A stretch of 64,000 nucleotides of DNA from Parapristionchus giblindavisi (GCA_943737045.1 CALSFV010000233.1:806001-870000); one strand, 5' to 3'; shown: positions 23,116 through 34,812, numbered from the stretch's first letter. Notes: a model not told the origin generated them from the letters alone. Made by a program: numbers and translations.

Positions 23116-26050
23116 ATGCAAACAGTCACACTTATCTACATCTCATACGGAATTCCTGTTACCGTAATCTATTTGGTCGTCATCTATGCGGTCATTGGAC
23201 TAAGAAAACATTTGAACAATGCATTCACATCTTCGTTTATTCTCAGTGCTATTGTTGTAAGTTGTTTAATTGAAAGCTTTTCTGATGCAAAATATTAAAA
23301 ATTTTAGTTTACAACTTGATTTCTATTAATTTTTACAGTAACCAATATTTTTCACTTGGTCAAAATGAATTTTTGATATGCATCCACAGTTGTTGAATAT
23401 CACTGCCTGTAAACGTTGATTAGAGTACCATAACGCACAATATGTGGCTGGCAAAAAACTATTGAATAGGCCTACATATTAGCGAAACGCACGGTGTTTT
23501 CTTGCTCATTTATTGGTATTCTTTTGAATCGAAATGTCACAAAAAGAAAAAAATATATTCAGAATTTGGCAACATACGTGAATACTTTCTTCACTCTTCG
23601 ATTACGTGTTGAACCCGCATTCTTCTGGTATTATGAATGGATGATGCAACCTCAAATGTACTTCTGGAGGTAGGAAATCCTTGAAAGAGACGGAATATTA
23701 ATATGGATCACTACAATGACTACACTCTATCAGTTATTTTATCTACAAAATTGCTCATTTCACATGACGTCATTGGAGGGAGTAAAATATGAAAAGTCCT
23801 CATTCCTCATTCTATTTCTTTATTATATTCCTACTAGAGTTGAGGAGAACGCGTATCCTGTAACCTAACAAAAACTGCATTGTTGTATAAGATAATTGGA
23901 GACCTCCAGAATTATGAGAATGATTGTCTAGACTATATTATTATTTATACTATTTTATTCACGGTGTAATTTTCTCTCAACGTGCACTACCAAGGATTGT
24001 ACTTTGTCATTTATTAGATTAAGAAATGCATTCATCAAACATCTACATTTCTTTTAATGTGACCTTTTATTCATGTTTTCCGTTGCGAAAATGAGAATAG
24101 ATGTTTTTGGCTAACAAACATTTTGAAAATTTAAAAGATGATAAATGATGCTATCGCTATATTTGATAATTTTATGAAAAGATTTTTAAAAGATTTTCGA
24201 ATTTCAGGGGTCTACAGCAGTTTCTTGCGTCATACTTTTACTATGCTCAGAATGCAGGGGCATTTCTGTTCACGGCTAATCGTTTTACTGCGATAATGAT
24301 TCCTTCCAAGCATACTAATGTAAGAATTATTGAAGTCAAACTTCAGAACATTGCTACATCTATGTACTTCGTTTACCTCTTTTTGATCATAGTGAAAGTC
24401 ATATGAAAAAGGGAGATCCAACATTGTATTTGCCTGAAAATAGCTAACAAGGGCATGGTCAAAATTACTGGAATATATTACCACTACCTAGTCACAACTC
24501 CAGGGTAATTTTGACCCTGCTCTTGTAAATGATGAAACTTCCAACAATAATGCCCCTCACTCTTTATAAAAAAATATAATACTAATCTTCGAAACATTTA
24601 TAACAATCGAGTTTTTTTTTTAAATTTTGAAAATGTTGTGCTAAAAAGTGCATCTATTTGATATTTCATATATTTTCTAGCACTCGAACACTTTAAAAGA
24701 ACTTTGAAGACCCTTGTGCTGTATAAATAAATAAATAAATAAATAAATGCATTTGAGTTTTGGCATCGCTACAACTGGCTTGTCATCACGGCCACACATT
24801 TGATATCCTTTCTCGTTTGTTTTCTTTCAAGGTTTGTGTGATAATAATAGTATCTTTATAATTTTTTGTGTGTTCTCACAATCGCTGTCGTATCCAATCC
24901 CTTCGAGCCTCTTTTGGTCTTCATCCTTTGCAACTGTAGACCTAACCAAATCCATAAATATCCCCGGCTGATAAAGTTAGTTCCGGGCAATTCTCCTCCA
25001 ACGAAAAAAAATTTCAAATGAGAATTGTTAAATGGATCACTTTCAGATGGCCGGCTAATGCAGATTTCGTGTACAAAAACGCTACCGATTCATATTCGAC
25101 CGTCTCTACTGTGGTCCGTTGTTGATATTTCTATCTTTCTGGTGAAACATCATTCATTGCTCCTCGTTCACGAACATAATTCAGAATGCGAAAGCACTAC
25201 TACCAACGATGGCTGCGTATGGAGCAATCATGCTAGTCATCGTTACCATTGCTAATGTACACAAATACAACTTTATTATTTTAATAAGCAATAATTATAT
25301 TTCAGTCTCTTTGCATCTTCAAACTGGTGACAGACCAGCAGAATGGTAAGAATTTTATTTATTTATTTATTTGATACACCCTTGACTGGAGCGACAACAA
25401 ATACAGAAGCAATAGGAAGAATAATAATAACAGAAAGGACTTGGGTAAGGTGGCAGGGGCTATTTATTGAAATTGCATTAGAGCCTTTTCAACGAAATTA
25501 GGAAAAATTGGTCAAAATATTGTCATTACGAGAAGGAATATAATGATATTTTCATTTAAAGGAACTTGCGTTCTCCGCTCTCTCCATCTGCGTTTTCTTC
25601 ACGCAAGTCGTGACTATTATGAGTGTTGTAAGTTAATATAGAACCATTTTTCCAAGTTTACAACCCAGATATGTTCATTTTCCCTGCACTATAATTTTTG
25701 TATCAACTTCTCAAAGGCGAGAAATATTTTCGAATGAATGAAATTAATGAACAGGCTGAATATGTATTTCTTAAAAAAATTAATATTCAGATTTGTCTGT
25801 ACATTTTCTCGACGACAGCGAACACTTCAGCCATTCTATTCATGTCTCCCATCACTCCATTCACTTCCGATGTTTTCTCACTTGGACCCGCTGTGTACTT
25901 TGATCTTTGATCTTTAAACGATGTTTGATGTTTGATCTTTGGAGGTATACAATGGTAATACCCGGACCGATACCGAGGAGAATTCTTCCGGGGATTCGAC
26001 AATCAAGGTCTGGAGAGTCGACTTCGACCCTTACTGTGACAAAGAAGTGA
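23116..26050 (+). pseudogene. Srg-like seven-transmembrane receptor with two frame breaks
   Basis: Ten exons are recognisable: 23116-23256, 23563-23669, 24208-24319, 24758-24831, 25047-25141, 25185-25256, 25306-25345, 25562-25627, 25791-25894 and 25945-26050 (TGA). The protein has the layout of nematode serpentine chemoreceptors of the Srg superfamily: TM1 YGIPVTVIYLVVIYAVIG, then NNAFTSSFILSA, NLATYVNTFFTLR, NAGAFLFTANRFTAIMIPSK, ELAFSALSICVFFTQ, and a TM7/tail with LGPAVYTMVIPGPIPRRILP. Exons 5 and 7 each carry one base too many for the flanking exons to join in frame, so the gene is probably decayed unless the assembly has errors. Intron 9 (25895-25944) is 50 bases made mostly of TTTGATC heptads and interrupts the TM7 VYT codons; removing it restores the frame. 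Confidence 0.7.
25895..25944 (+). repeat. Intron consisting of TTTGATC heptads
   Basis: The 50-base stretch starts GTACTTTGATC, contains heptad repeats, and ends TTTGGAG. Read through, it puts a stop after AVYFDL. Spliced out between GCTGT and GTATAC it restores AVYTMVIPGPI, the expected end of TM7. Donor and acceptor therefore both lie at the very edges of the repeat tract. Confidence 0.7.
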
Positions 26051-26395
26051 ATAATGCCAACGATCATGAATATCACTAATATTATTATTTGATTTGTAAT
26101 TAATCTATTATCATTGAAGACCTTCTTACTGTTGTTTACAAATCATTAACTTATATGCAATAAATGTCGTTATAATATAGGCAAAATTAATATTCTTGTA
26201 TTTAAAAAAAGTATTTCGATCTTTGATTTGCTTTCTTCTCACCATATACACTATTTACGTGCTTATTGTGTTACTTCGTTTTTCAAAGGATGTTTTATTT
26301 TATTAGATTCAATAGGGCAACTTTATTGATAATAAATTTTTAAAAAAACAATTTGACAAATATCGTTCATTGAACATCGATTGATTTCATAATCT
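26051..26395. other. Gap between convergent receptor and glycosyltransferase genes
   Basis: AT-rich 3' flanking sequence shared by two convergent genes, with AATAAA near 26,159 and one GATCTTTGAT heptad near 26,219. No gene was seen. Confidence 0.5.
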
Positions 26396-28552
26396 TCAGA
26401 TCCGATTCTGAAATAACATAAATATCTTTAACATTGAAGAATAAACATTCTAACCTCTTTTCTTAGTTTCTCAAGAGTTACTTCCAATTCGATTTCTGTT
26501 TTATTAACATAATTTTTGATCATTTCCCGGGTTTCTTTCGGAGAAACGAAGAAATCATCTTTGAACGACCAATGACTGAGGTATTGTTCATCCATTTTAC
26601 AAGTATCACTCAATTCGTATGATCTTTGATCTTTGATTCTTTGTGAAATTTCGCGAGGAAATGCATTAACAGGAGTGTCCCATGTGGCCCATATTCCTGA
26701 GTCTCGTGTGCTGTAAAGGTCTTTTTTAATTAAAAAAAAAATCAAAAATTAAAAATTAAAAATTTACAATAACCTACGATCTTTTCCACCCATGAATCAT
26801 GAAATCATCCGAAGATATTTTTGTTCCTGTCAACCACCCATCACGTATCCAACGTCTTTCATCGAGCTATGAAAGATCAAAGATCAAAGAGATTAAAGAT
26901 TAAAGATCAATAGTTGGAGATCCCTAACCTTTCCTCTTATTTCTATTCCTGGAGCAGGAGGAACTCCATTGATTCTATCTCGAAAACACGATTCGAACAT
27001 CCACAAAGTATCGTAATCACTGGAAGTAACGACTCCATCAAACACTATTTCTTTATACATAATACAGCCCCGCAGAATCTCCTTTCGTGTATGTGATCCC
27101 GGGGATCTCCGGGATCACATACACGAAAGGAGATTCTGCGGGGCTGTATTATGTACGTAGATTATGGTGATAAAGGAACTTTCATTCAACTTACATAGTT
27201 TGCTTAAATAACACAAGACAGTCGTTCTTCTTCTTTTCGGGGACCGAGAAACGGTCTAATAAAAGAGCCTGAAAAAATAGGTTTTGTATGCTTATAAAAA
27301 ATACGAAATTACTTAAAATTAGGACAATATTCTCTTATTTTTAACGGCTCACAACGGTTTATTCCCACGTAGAAAATGTTTTCATTTAAAGGTTTTTTCT
27401 TTGCTAATTTTCATTATATTCTACACAGAATTAGGATACTGTAATTTGTTGTAATATCTCACATGAATAGCGGCATTATCAGTTCCGAATAGTCCGACCC
27501 GTGAATAGTTGGCGAATTCGTCCAAGAATGTGCGCGTTCGATCTGTATTTCTGAAAGCGGAAGTTCCGTTATGTTATGTTCAAAAGTTGTGTGAAGAAAA
27601 GAGAATTTTAGTCTCGCCGTTTTGCACACTCTCTTGTTCTTTTTCACTTTGTTTCTATTCTTATAGTCAAATATATGGTGTACCTCAATATAAATGAACC
27701 GCACGCCACTTCGTAGTTGTAAATTCTATCATAGAGAACTATATCGATGTTTGAATCCGGTAAAAATTCTTCTGAACATAATCAAAGATCAATCTACAGT
27801 AAAGCAGATTAAGACCAAAGATCAATATAAAATACAATAAAGTATCGTTAGATCAAAGATCAACTTATGATGAAGTAGCCAAAGATCAAAGATCAATATA
27901 ACAAACCAAGTGTTCGATTAGGATTGACTATTGCAGTATCTGCATCAATTGTAATAAACCAATCTTGATCTTCCCTTGCTTCCATAAATCTGGCCAGAAC
28001 ACAATGTCGATTGAACATAACCTAAATGTAGTTTGATCTTTGTTCGTTGATCTTTGACCAACTTCTCACATCTTTCTGATTGCACTTCTCCTTGTAGGGA
28101 CTCGAAGATATATGAATAACGTCCAATCGATAATTGAACCTTGCTGTATAACATTCAACAAATTGCATGGCAAAGTCTAAAGAACTATGATATTTTTCAA
28201 TCAATAATTAGGGCTCACATACCGTAATCTGATACATCTTCTGTCTCGGTAATAATAACAATTCCTATGATAGGTTTATATTCCACCCTGTCGGTGAAAG
28301 GAAATTCAAATGCAAATCCATAATGAAACTGAAGAAAAAAGTTTTGGGTAAAATATTAAAATAAGATAATATAAAATACATGCACATATTTGGGCGATCC
28401 AACATAAAATATGTAGTCTGCCTTATCCTCTATAATCAATAATTAAAACTATGACTTACGATGAATATGAAGATGACACAAATAAAGGTGAGAAGAATAC
28501 AGAATCGTAATAATCTTCGATTTGATCCTCTCTTTTGATACATCGAGTCCAT
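26396..28552 (-). CDS. DUF273-type putative glycosyltransferase, type II membrane protein
   Basis: Twelve exons on the minus strand: 28552-28460, 28427-28380, 28328-28223, 28176-28070, 28021-27907, 27771-27684, 27550-27463, 27268-27195, about 27131-26929, 26866-26778, 26710-26455 and 26407-26396. The N-terminus is a signal anchor (RRLLRFCILLTFICVIFIFI), so the catalytic part would face the Golgi lumen. Family blocks in order are YKPIIGIVIITETEDVSDYD, FNRHCVLARFMEA, WFITIDADTAIVNPNRTLEE with a DAD metal/nucleotide-sugar motif, IVLYDRIYNYEVACGSFILR, GLFGTDNAAIH, and RRWIRDGWLTGTKISSDDFM then IHGWKR. The start of exon 9 is unresolved: a perfect 46-bp palindrome (27057-27154) lies across it and no acceptor there joins exon 8 in frame, so the gene may be disrupted. 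A heptad repeat is read as coding in exon 11 (IKDQRS). Donor substrate and product are unknown. Confidence 0.8.
27057..27154. repeat. Perfect 46-bp palindrome with 6-base loop inside a coding exon
   Basis: Positions 27057-27102 are the exact reverse complement of 27109-27154 (46 of 46 bases), with six bases between. The left arm overlaps the in-frame codons that read RKEILRGCIMY on the minus strand. The right arm replaces the place where an exon 9 acceptor is expected. Exact symmetry implies a recent event or a library or assembly snap-back artefact. Confidence 0.9.
27780..27900. repeat. AGATCAA heptad cluster in an intron
   Basis: Several AAAGATCAA units, some degenerate (AAGATCAATAT), fill much of intron 5 of the minus-strand DUF273-type gene (27772-27906). 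On the coding strand they read TTGATCTTT. Confidence 0.8.
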
Positions 28553-28601
28553 AAATACTCTTCCGCAAATACGAAAAAAGGAAATTCATAAACCGAGCTA
28601 A

Positions 28602-28706
28602 TTCAAAAGTCACGAAAAGAAATGAGAATCTGAATCAGATATACTAACTCTCATCGTTTTACGCACTCTCATGCCTATTTTTCTTTTCTTTTCGTGACCT
28701 CGAACA
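28602..28706. repeat. TIR-like repeat with CACGAAAAGAAA ends
   Basis: The left end AAAAGTCACGAAAAGAAAT and the right end TTTTCTTTTCGTGACCTCGA are inverted repeats, with an interior reading CATCGTTTTACGCACTCTC. Related sequence occurs at 29268-29345 (left end and interior only) and at 61168-61258. This is a dispersed MITE-like family; copy 28602-28706 lies just 5' of the minus-strand DUF273-type gene and could hold promoter elements. Confidence 0.6.
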
Positions 28707-28763
28707 CCGTATAAAGAGATCTATAAGCTAAGTTAATTTTCATTTTTGTAATTATAATGGCAG

Positions 28764-28967
28764 CATAGGTCGAATAGCTAGGTTCTCGGTATTCAAAATG
28801 CGGTCAGGTTTTTCGATTTTTGGCAAATTTGGCTCAAAATGCGGTCAGGTTTTTCGATTTTTTGGGAAATTTTGGCTCAAAATGCGGTCAGGTTTTTCGA
28901 TTTTTGAAAAATTTTGGCTCAAAATGCGGTCAGGCTTTGTACTTTGTAACATACTTTTCGACCTATG
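28764..28967. mobile_element. Non-autonomous hAT-like element with internal tandem repeats
   Basis: The ends are CATAGGTCGAA and its complement TTCGACCTATG, flanked on both sides by the exact 8-bp duplication AATGGCAG (28756-28763 and 28968-28975). Inside, AAATGCGGTCAGG starts four tandem units of 41-43 bp at 28795, 28836, 28879 and 28921. A related end piece (AAAATGCGGCCAGGCTT, then TAACGTACTTTTCGATCTAC) lies at 39670-39710. Confidence 0.85.
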
Positions 28968-28975
28968 AATGGCAG

Positions 28976-30758
28976 TAAGAAATCTTAACATTGAATTTGC
29001 TTGGAAAAATACGTTAGAAAAACTCTTCTGTATCTATTATGGACAGAGACTGAATATGAGAGACGTGGCTCGTTATTGAATTTCATGAAACTCATCCATT
29101 TTATATTACATTTATCATTCATGTCTCACTTTCAATCGATACGATAGAAATGTTCATCCAAATTTAGTCTTTTTAGTCTTCATTTTTTTAGCCCGTGTTA
29201 CATAATTTTACACTCGTTAGATATTTAATTAGGAAAAGGAAATCCGTAATCCGAAAACTAATGCTCTGTTCAAAGGCCACGAAAAGAAAACTGAATCAGA
29301 AATAACTCTCCTCGTTATACGCGCTCTCTCACCTCTTTTTTTCTACCACCAGGTGGTACATCAACGAAATTATAATCACGAAAATAACAATAATTTTAAA
29401 TGAAGAGATGAAAGAAGAGAAAATGTAATAAGCTGCTTCATTTGCCACAATATCGGACACACCCCGATAATGAATGAGTGAATCCAAGGTACACGAACTG
29501 ATCAAGAAGACGAGATCGGAATAAAAGAATGGGGGCATTCTTTTGGAGGAGGAGATGAAATCTATGCACCTGTAAATCTTTTCTTCGTTCTTTGGGTGTG
29601 AAGTGCAGCAGCGCCTCCTCTGAAATGGATTTTTTGTTAGGAGGCACCGTTGGTTATCGCCATTTTTTTGGCCTGAGGCTATCGCCGATTTGGCTATAGT
29701 CTGTTCCCTAGAACTATCCAAAGCAGAGTGGGCAACCTTTATATGGGGACCAAGCGGTTCTGAACAGCAAGGCTATTTGATTGATAAATAGATTCACTCA
29801 TTATCATGAATATCATTTGCGAGAGAAGCAAGCACATTCATTACAGAGATCGTCTAGATTGACACGGAGAGGACAAATTATTAGAGGGTTCTGATGATGA
29901 AACGATGATATTGTATCAACTCAACAAGGAGAGAAGTCGAGTGAGGAACAGAAGAGAAGGAATAGCATGCATATCATCGTACGTATTCAGCTTTTGAAAT
30001 TTTGAATGTAACATTTCCATCTGTATATCAATTTCTTGGATTGCATTCGTTCGATCCACAATTTATTCAATAATTATTTGCATCATTAAAATTTCATCCA
30101 CGTTCACATTTTAATTGAATTTTTACCATTGTCAGAATGGACAATTCCCTGAAATTTTGAAGAACAAAAATATATTAATTCTATATCAGCATGTGTTTGA
30201 TGAATAATTTGTTGGAATGATTGGCATAATCAATTTTCCACTCGATTTCAATAGTCAGTCATAGTGGGACAAATGAGACCATTTTAGATGTTTTCAATCA
30301 TTACACAATATTCAAGACTAGAGCATTACTATCACATTTATGTTCAAGGTGAATTTGAGCAATGGCTAATCATTATTTACTCATGGACAATGGACATTTT
30401 GAGACTGAAACCCAAAGTCGATCCAAAAAATGGAAAAACACTTGCAAAAAGGAGTTTAGTGAGAATTGAAGATGTCATCCTAAAATACCGACGTCAGAGA
30501 AATGGAAGATTATTGATTTTCATTCACTCAACTTTACGTGACTGTTCTCAATAAGAGATGTCTGTGTACAGTGTCAAGAAAACTATAGACGCACGGTGTA
30601 CGGAAAATGAACACGCAACCTACCCACTCGACATGTTTGTAAAAAATCACATAAATTATCATGCACAATCCTTTATGACCAGAGTAGCAAAATTATTACA
30701 ATCACAGAACCGGATGGAGGAGACCCCAACCACTTAGGCCATAACAAGATCAACTAAT
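28976..30758. other. Intergenic region with no supported gene
   Basis: AT-rich. It contains a partial copy of the CACGAAAAGAAA repeat near 29,270. An open frame of 130 codons on the minus strand (29329-29721) with a hydrophobic stretch near its end has no recognisable domain or splice context. Nothing else stands out. Confidence 0.5.
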
Positions 30759-31284
30759 CTATTCGTAGACCCATGAGTTGATGAGGTCGGACTTGAAGTC
30801 GTTGATCTCCTCGGGCTTGAACCAGTGAGCGATTTCACGGTTGGCTGAGTCAACAGCGTCGGATCCGTGGCAGATGTTGCGGCCAGTCTGGATGGAGTAG
30901 TCTCCACGGATGGATCCGGGAGCGGAAGCAAGAGGGTTTGTGGCTCCGAGCATAGCACGTCCCTGCTTGACAACGTCAAGTCCCTGCCAGACCATGGCGA
31001 CAACGGGTCCAGAGGTCATGTAGGAGATGAGAGATGGGAAGAAAGGCTTGTCCTTGAGGTCAACGTAGTGCTCCTGCAAAGATACACCTTCAGAAGTCAA
31101 CAGTGGCGAAACAATAGAAAAAACCGTAATTAATAACCTCGAGGTGTGCCTTGGATGGAGTGGCCATCTTAAGAGCGACAAGCTTGTATCCGCGTTGCTC
31201 GAAACGCTTGATGATCTTGCCAACGAGTCCACGGTGGACACCGTCAGGCTTGATCATGATGAAGCTGCGCTCGTTGTTGGCCAT
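30759..31284 (-). CDS. ndk-1: Nucleoside diphosphate kinase
   Basis: Two exons (31284-31138 and 31073-30759) encode 153 residues, the standard length of group I NDP kinases (NM23 family). The enzyme transfers the gamma phosphate from ATP to NDPs through a phosphohistidine. The sequence shows [20 protein letters not shown] at the N-terminus and [14 protein letters not shown]. It also has [10 protein letters not shown], the Kpn-loop region [17 protein letters not shown], and the catalytic segment [16 protein letters not shown] with the active His. The end NSWVYE is typical. Codon use is strongly biased toward C-ending codons compared with neighbours, as expected for a highly expressed housekeeping gene. 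The usual NIIHGSD is NICHGSD here. Confidence 0.97.
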
Positions 31285-31295
31285 CCTGGAAATAA
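31285..31295 (-). promoter_or_regulatory. Trans-splice-like acceptor one base before the NDPK start
   Basis: On the minus strand TTATTTCCAG is followed by a single G and the ATG at 31284. A leader of one base after an acceptor strongly suggests spliced-leader trans-splicing, or else an intron ending at the start codon. Confidence 0.6.
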
Positions 31296-32744
31296 TAATA
31301 TTAGGGACGTCGGAACGGGTAAACATGAAAGGTAAGTGGGAGGGCAACTATCTATATGAAGGTCAGAGGGCGGAACGAGAAAACTGAATCAATACAATGG
31401 GAGGGATAGTCGTGAAAAGACCTATCGAACGTGCAAACAATATAGAATAACAGGCTAAGATAGTGTCACTTGTTCCGAAAATGCATGAAGCGAAGAGCCT
31501 CAACATGTGTCGAGGTAAGACGGCAAGTAGTACGTGCGAATCCAGTAAGAAAAGACATGGTTAGTAAGGAGCGAGTTGGTTAGTCAGCCAGTCAGAAGCA
31601 AGAGAAAAGGTAGAAATGATTTGAAGAATGACATATAAACATCTAAATAGTCATTTTGTTCCATGCATATAATATTTGAATACAAAAATATGAACAAAAC
31701 GCAAAATCCTACTTATTTGGGCATCCATCTTTGCTACAAGTATCCTCAAATGCGTTAACAGTGAGTAAGAGAAGAGACACTAGCCATGACAACGACAACA
31801 TGAGGTAAATGGCAAGATATCCGAGAGCAAGAGGGAGAGATTGGAGATTTTTCCACCTTCAAATCCAACAACTGTAAAAATTCTTTTTTCCATGTGGGAC
31901 CCAACGCTGCATGAAAAGTTGGCATTTTGCCAACTCGCATGTGATGAACTGTTTTCAGCAGAAGAATTGGTTCATTTAAATTCACTTATTTAATTCCTTG
32001 TTATTGTCGATTTGTGCATCTTACATTTCATCATTTATGTAGTCACCCAACGAAAATCAACTTCATAGTTTATGTCTTTATATATTCGCCTCATTTTGTT
32101 TATGCGAAATATGCTTTGATGGCATTTCTTCCCGTTTCAAAGTTGTTTGCAGCGCTGTAGATCTTTAATCACTTTGGTATATGTAAATTTTATTACCACC
32201 ACTGTAACTGTGATTACAAGCGCTAGTCTTTGCGCATAAAAAATCAGGTTTCGTGGACAAATGTGCTCACTCCTGTCTTCTTATCTTCGTTCTCTTATCG
32301 TATGAGTTCTCCCTATACCTATTGACCACTCCACACAAGTCGTATCGTTAATACTAATCAATATTTTCCTTGTCTCTTGTTTCTCTCCATTGAGTGCTAC
32401 CCTGCTAGGAAACGTATGTTTCTAACGCTCCCTGCCTTCCCTCATTTAGTCTCAATGGCCTCTCGGAAAAGGCCCTATACAACCCTTCACGCCTGTTATT
32501 ACCCACTTATCTCTTCTCGTTATTCTGTGATTCTATTGATCGAAATTTAGTCCTTTATGAATCATTTGACCTCTGTTTGATCTTCTTCTCTGTATTCTTG
32601 TTTAGTCCAAGATCGACTCGTCATAATCTTTATTGGATCCCGTGTACTTTTAGTATGTATACATTCCACACAGTGAATGTATTCCATCTGTTATCTAAGA
32701 CATTGACCGATTATTGCAAACACAACGAGTAAAATATACATATA
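31296..32744. other. Intergenic region, NDPK upstream flank
   Basis: The NDPK promoter should lie in the first few hundred bases. I see no distinct core element and no coding signal in the remainder. Confidence 0.5.
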
Positions 32745-34320
32745 CAGTACCGTCCAAAAGTATACCAAAAAGTACATTTCTCGTCATAACTTTTTTCAAA
32801 CTCAACCAATCCTGTCCAGCTTTTCAGGGATTATTTTGACAGTGTTTTTACGCGTTTTGCACAAATAAGCACCCAGGTTGAACTCTTACGGTAAAATTTA
32901 TTTCGAATTTATCAAAAGTCGAAAAAATGAGATTTTCGTTTTCTTCGATATCTTCTGAGTTTTCCCATCCATTTCGCTACCAATGTGTGTTATATCATTG
33001 TAAACCTATTACACGACCTCTTGGGAGCAAGAATCTACCGATATCCGAGCGAGAATTCATTCGTCGTTGACGTCAGATGGGACTGTCCGCAGTCACCCAC
33101 ATTATTTCCGGGTGTCTGTTTCGACCATCCACAAGGTCATCATAGCTCCAATCTATGCTCAAACAATGAAGTAGATTAATGGATGACCTCGTAAGACGAC
33201 TATGACCTCTGATCGTCTGATTGCCCGCACCCAGAAGGAGAATCCGACGCTCAATGCAACGGACACCAAGCAAGAAACGCCGGAATTCCAACAAATTTGG
33301 ATACCTAAAGCTTCTAAACATGGCTGAAACGATGTTTGAAGGAAGGAAATGGGTCTCCAGGATATTGACGTACTCGTCCTTCTTTACAATTCCCTTCATA
33401 TGGTCCAGGGGACCAACCCCATCTACAGAGAAACAACCCCACAACATCGACGATCTGAATTGGACCCCACAACAGTGGTAGTAGGTCGTATTCTCAGACG
33501 AAAACAAGTTTCTGATGATTGGTACGGTGGGAATAGATCATTTTCGTCATCCGGTTAACACTAGATTTGATGGGAACTACCAGCTGCTCACCTTGAAGCT
33601 TGGACGAGTATCGTTGATTTTGTGGGGTTATTTCTCGGCAGTTGGGGCTGGTCCCCTCGACCATGTGAAGGGAATTATGGGGAATGAAGACTACACTGGT
33701 ATCTTAGAGACCTATTTCCTTCCCTCAAACGTCTTTTCACTCAAGTTAGAAGCTTCACATATCTCAATTTGGTGAAATTCCGAAAGTTCTTGCTTGGTGT
33801 CCATTGCAGTGAGCCTCGAGTTCTCCATCGCGACGCGGATAATAATATGATGAGATGTCGTGGTCGTCTTGAGAGGTCGTCCATTAGTCCTTTTCATTGT
33901 TTGGGCACGGATTGGAGTTCTAATGACCTTGGGGATAGTCGAAACAGACATCCGGAACAGCTGCGACAGGGGGCTGCGGACGGAGCCATCTGACGTTCAC
34001 GACGAAAGGATTCTAGTATGGATATCGGTGGAATATTGCTCCCAAGAGGCCGTAACATGCTTTTAAAATGATATAACACACATTGGTAACGAAATGAGTG
34101 AAAAACTCTGAAGAAAACGAAGAAAACGAAAATCTCACTTTTGTGACTTTTGATAAATTCGAAATTAATTTTACCGTAAGAGTTCAACCGGGGTGTTTAT
34201 TTGTGAAAAACACGTAAAAACACTCTCAAAATAATCCCTGAAAATCTGGACATGATCGGTTGAGTTTGAAAAAAGTTATGACGAAAAATGTACTTTTTGG
34301 TATACTTTTGGACGGTACTG
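32745..34320. mobile_element. Palindromic Tc1-like element B, transposase broken
   Basis: TA-flanked element with termini CAGTACCGTCCAAAAGTATA, related to element A in its subterminal AACTTTTTTCAAACTCAACC. The two halves are inverted repeats nearly to the centre (about 32745-33480 and 33580-34320). The transposase segment ending in LETHFLPSNI/LETYFLPSNV therefore occurs once on each strand. FSDENKF and a GFFS-like block remain in the middle. Frames are broken by stops and indels on both strands. Element A and B share size (about 1.58 kb) and architecture but are clearly diverged, so the palindromic form arose before their divergence or twice. Confidence 0.9.
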
Positions 34321-34680
34321 TACATCATAAAACATATTTATAATCTATAGATAATATGATGTGAATTATTTCAGATGGTGAAATTCGTCTAGTCCAACAA
34401 TTCCCGCCTCTCAAACTACTTTGCATGCTCTACTAACCCGGTATTTATAATTACCGTTCTCTTTGAACAATGATTGAGATTACAGAAAAAGATGTTTTCG
34501 TCATTTAGAAAAACCCATGAACATGTTTTAAATGATTCATGAAAGTGACAAATCAACAAAACAATGAAAAATATTGCATGAAATGAAGAGACAAATGATA
34601 AGAGTTTCTCTTCCATTTTATGTGTTTTTACATGACATCATCAGCCAATCAATGAATCGAGAAATCAATAATTGTTTTCA
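34321..34680. other. Upstream region of the CERT gene
   Basis: AT-rich sequence of about 360 bases between element B and the first CERT exon, presumably holding the promoter. No specific motif could be assigned. Confidence 0.4.
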
Positions 34681-34682
34681 GT
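34672..34682 (+). promoter_or_regulatory. Splice acceptor opening the first CERT exon
   Basis: TTGTTTTCAG ends at 34681 and starts an exon whose first ATG is at 34813. This could be a spliced-leader site. The frame upstream of 34813 is open back to the acceptor, so an upstream coding exon is also possible. Confidence 0.5.
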
Positions 34683-34812
34683 AGCAGTGTTTCACACTAC
34701 CCCCTTCCTCATCGCTCCTCCTCGTAGGTGGAATCGAGGAGGTGGCACACCAGTCCTATCTCGATCATCTACCGTATCCTCTTTCCTCCCTTCGGGACCA
34801 ATCATCGATCAA

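Noticed and set aside
29329..29721. 130-codon minus-strand open frame with a hydrophobic stretch
   Set aside because: It lies 5' of the DUF273-type gene and might be a relic anchor exon, but there is no family motif, and its 3' end runs into a dispersed repeat.
30288..30554. 88-codon plus-strand open frame
   Set aside because: AT-rich, no motif, no splice partners; most likely chance.
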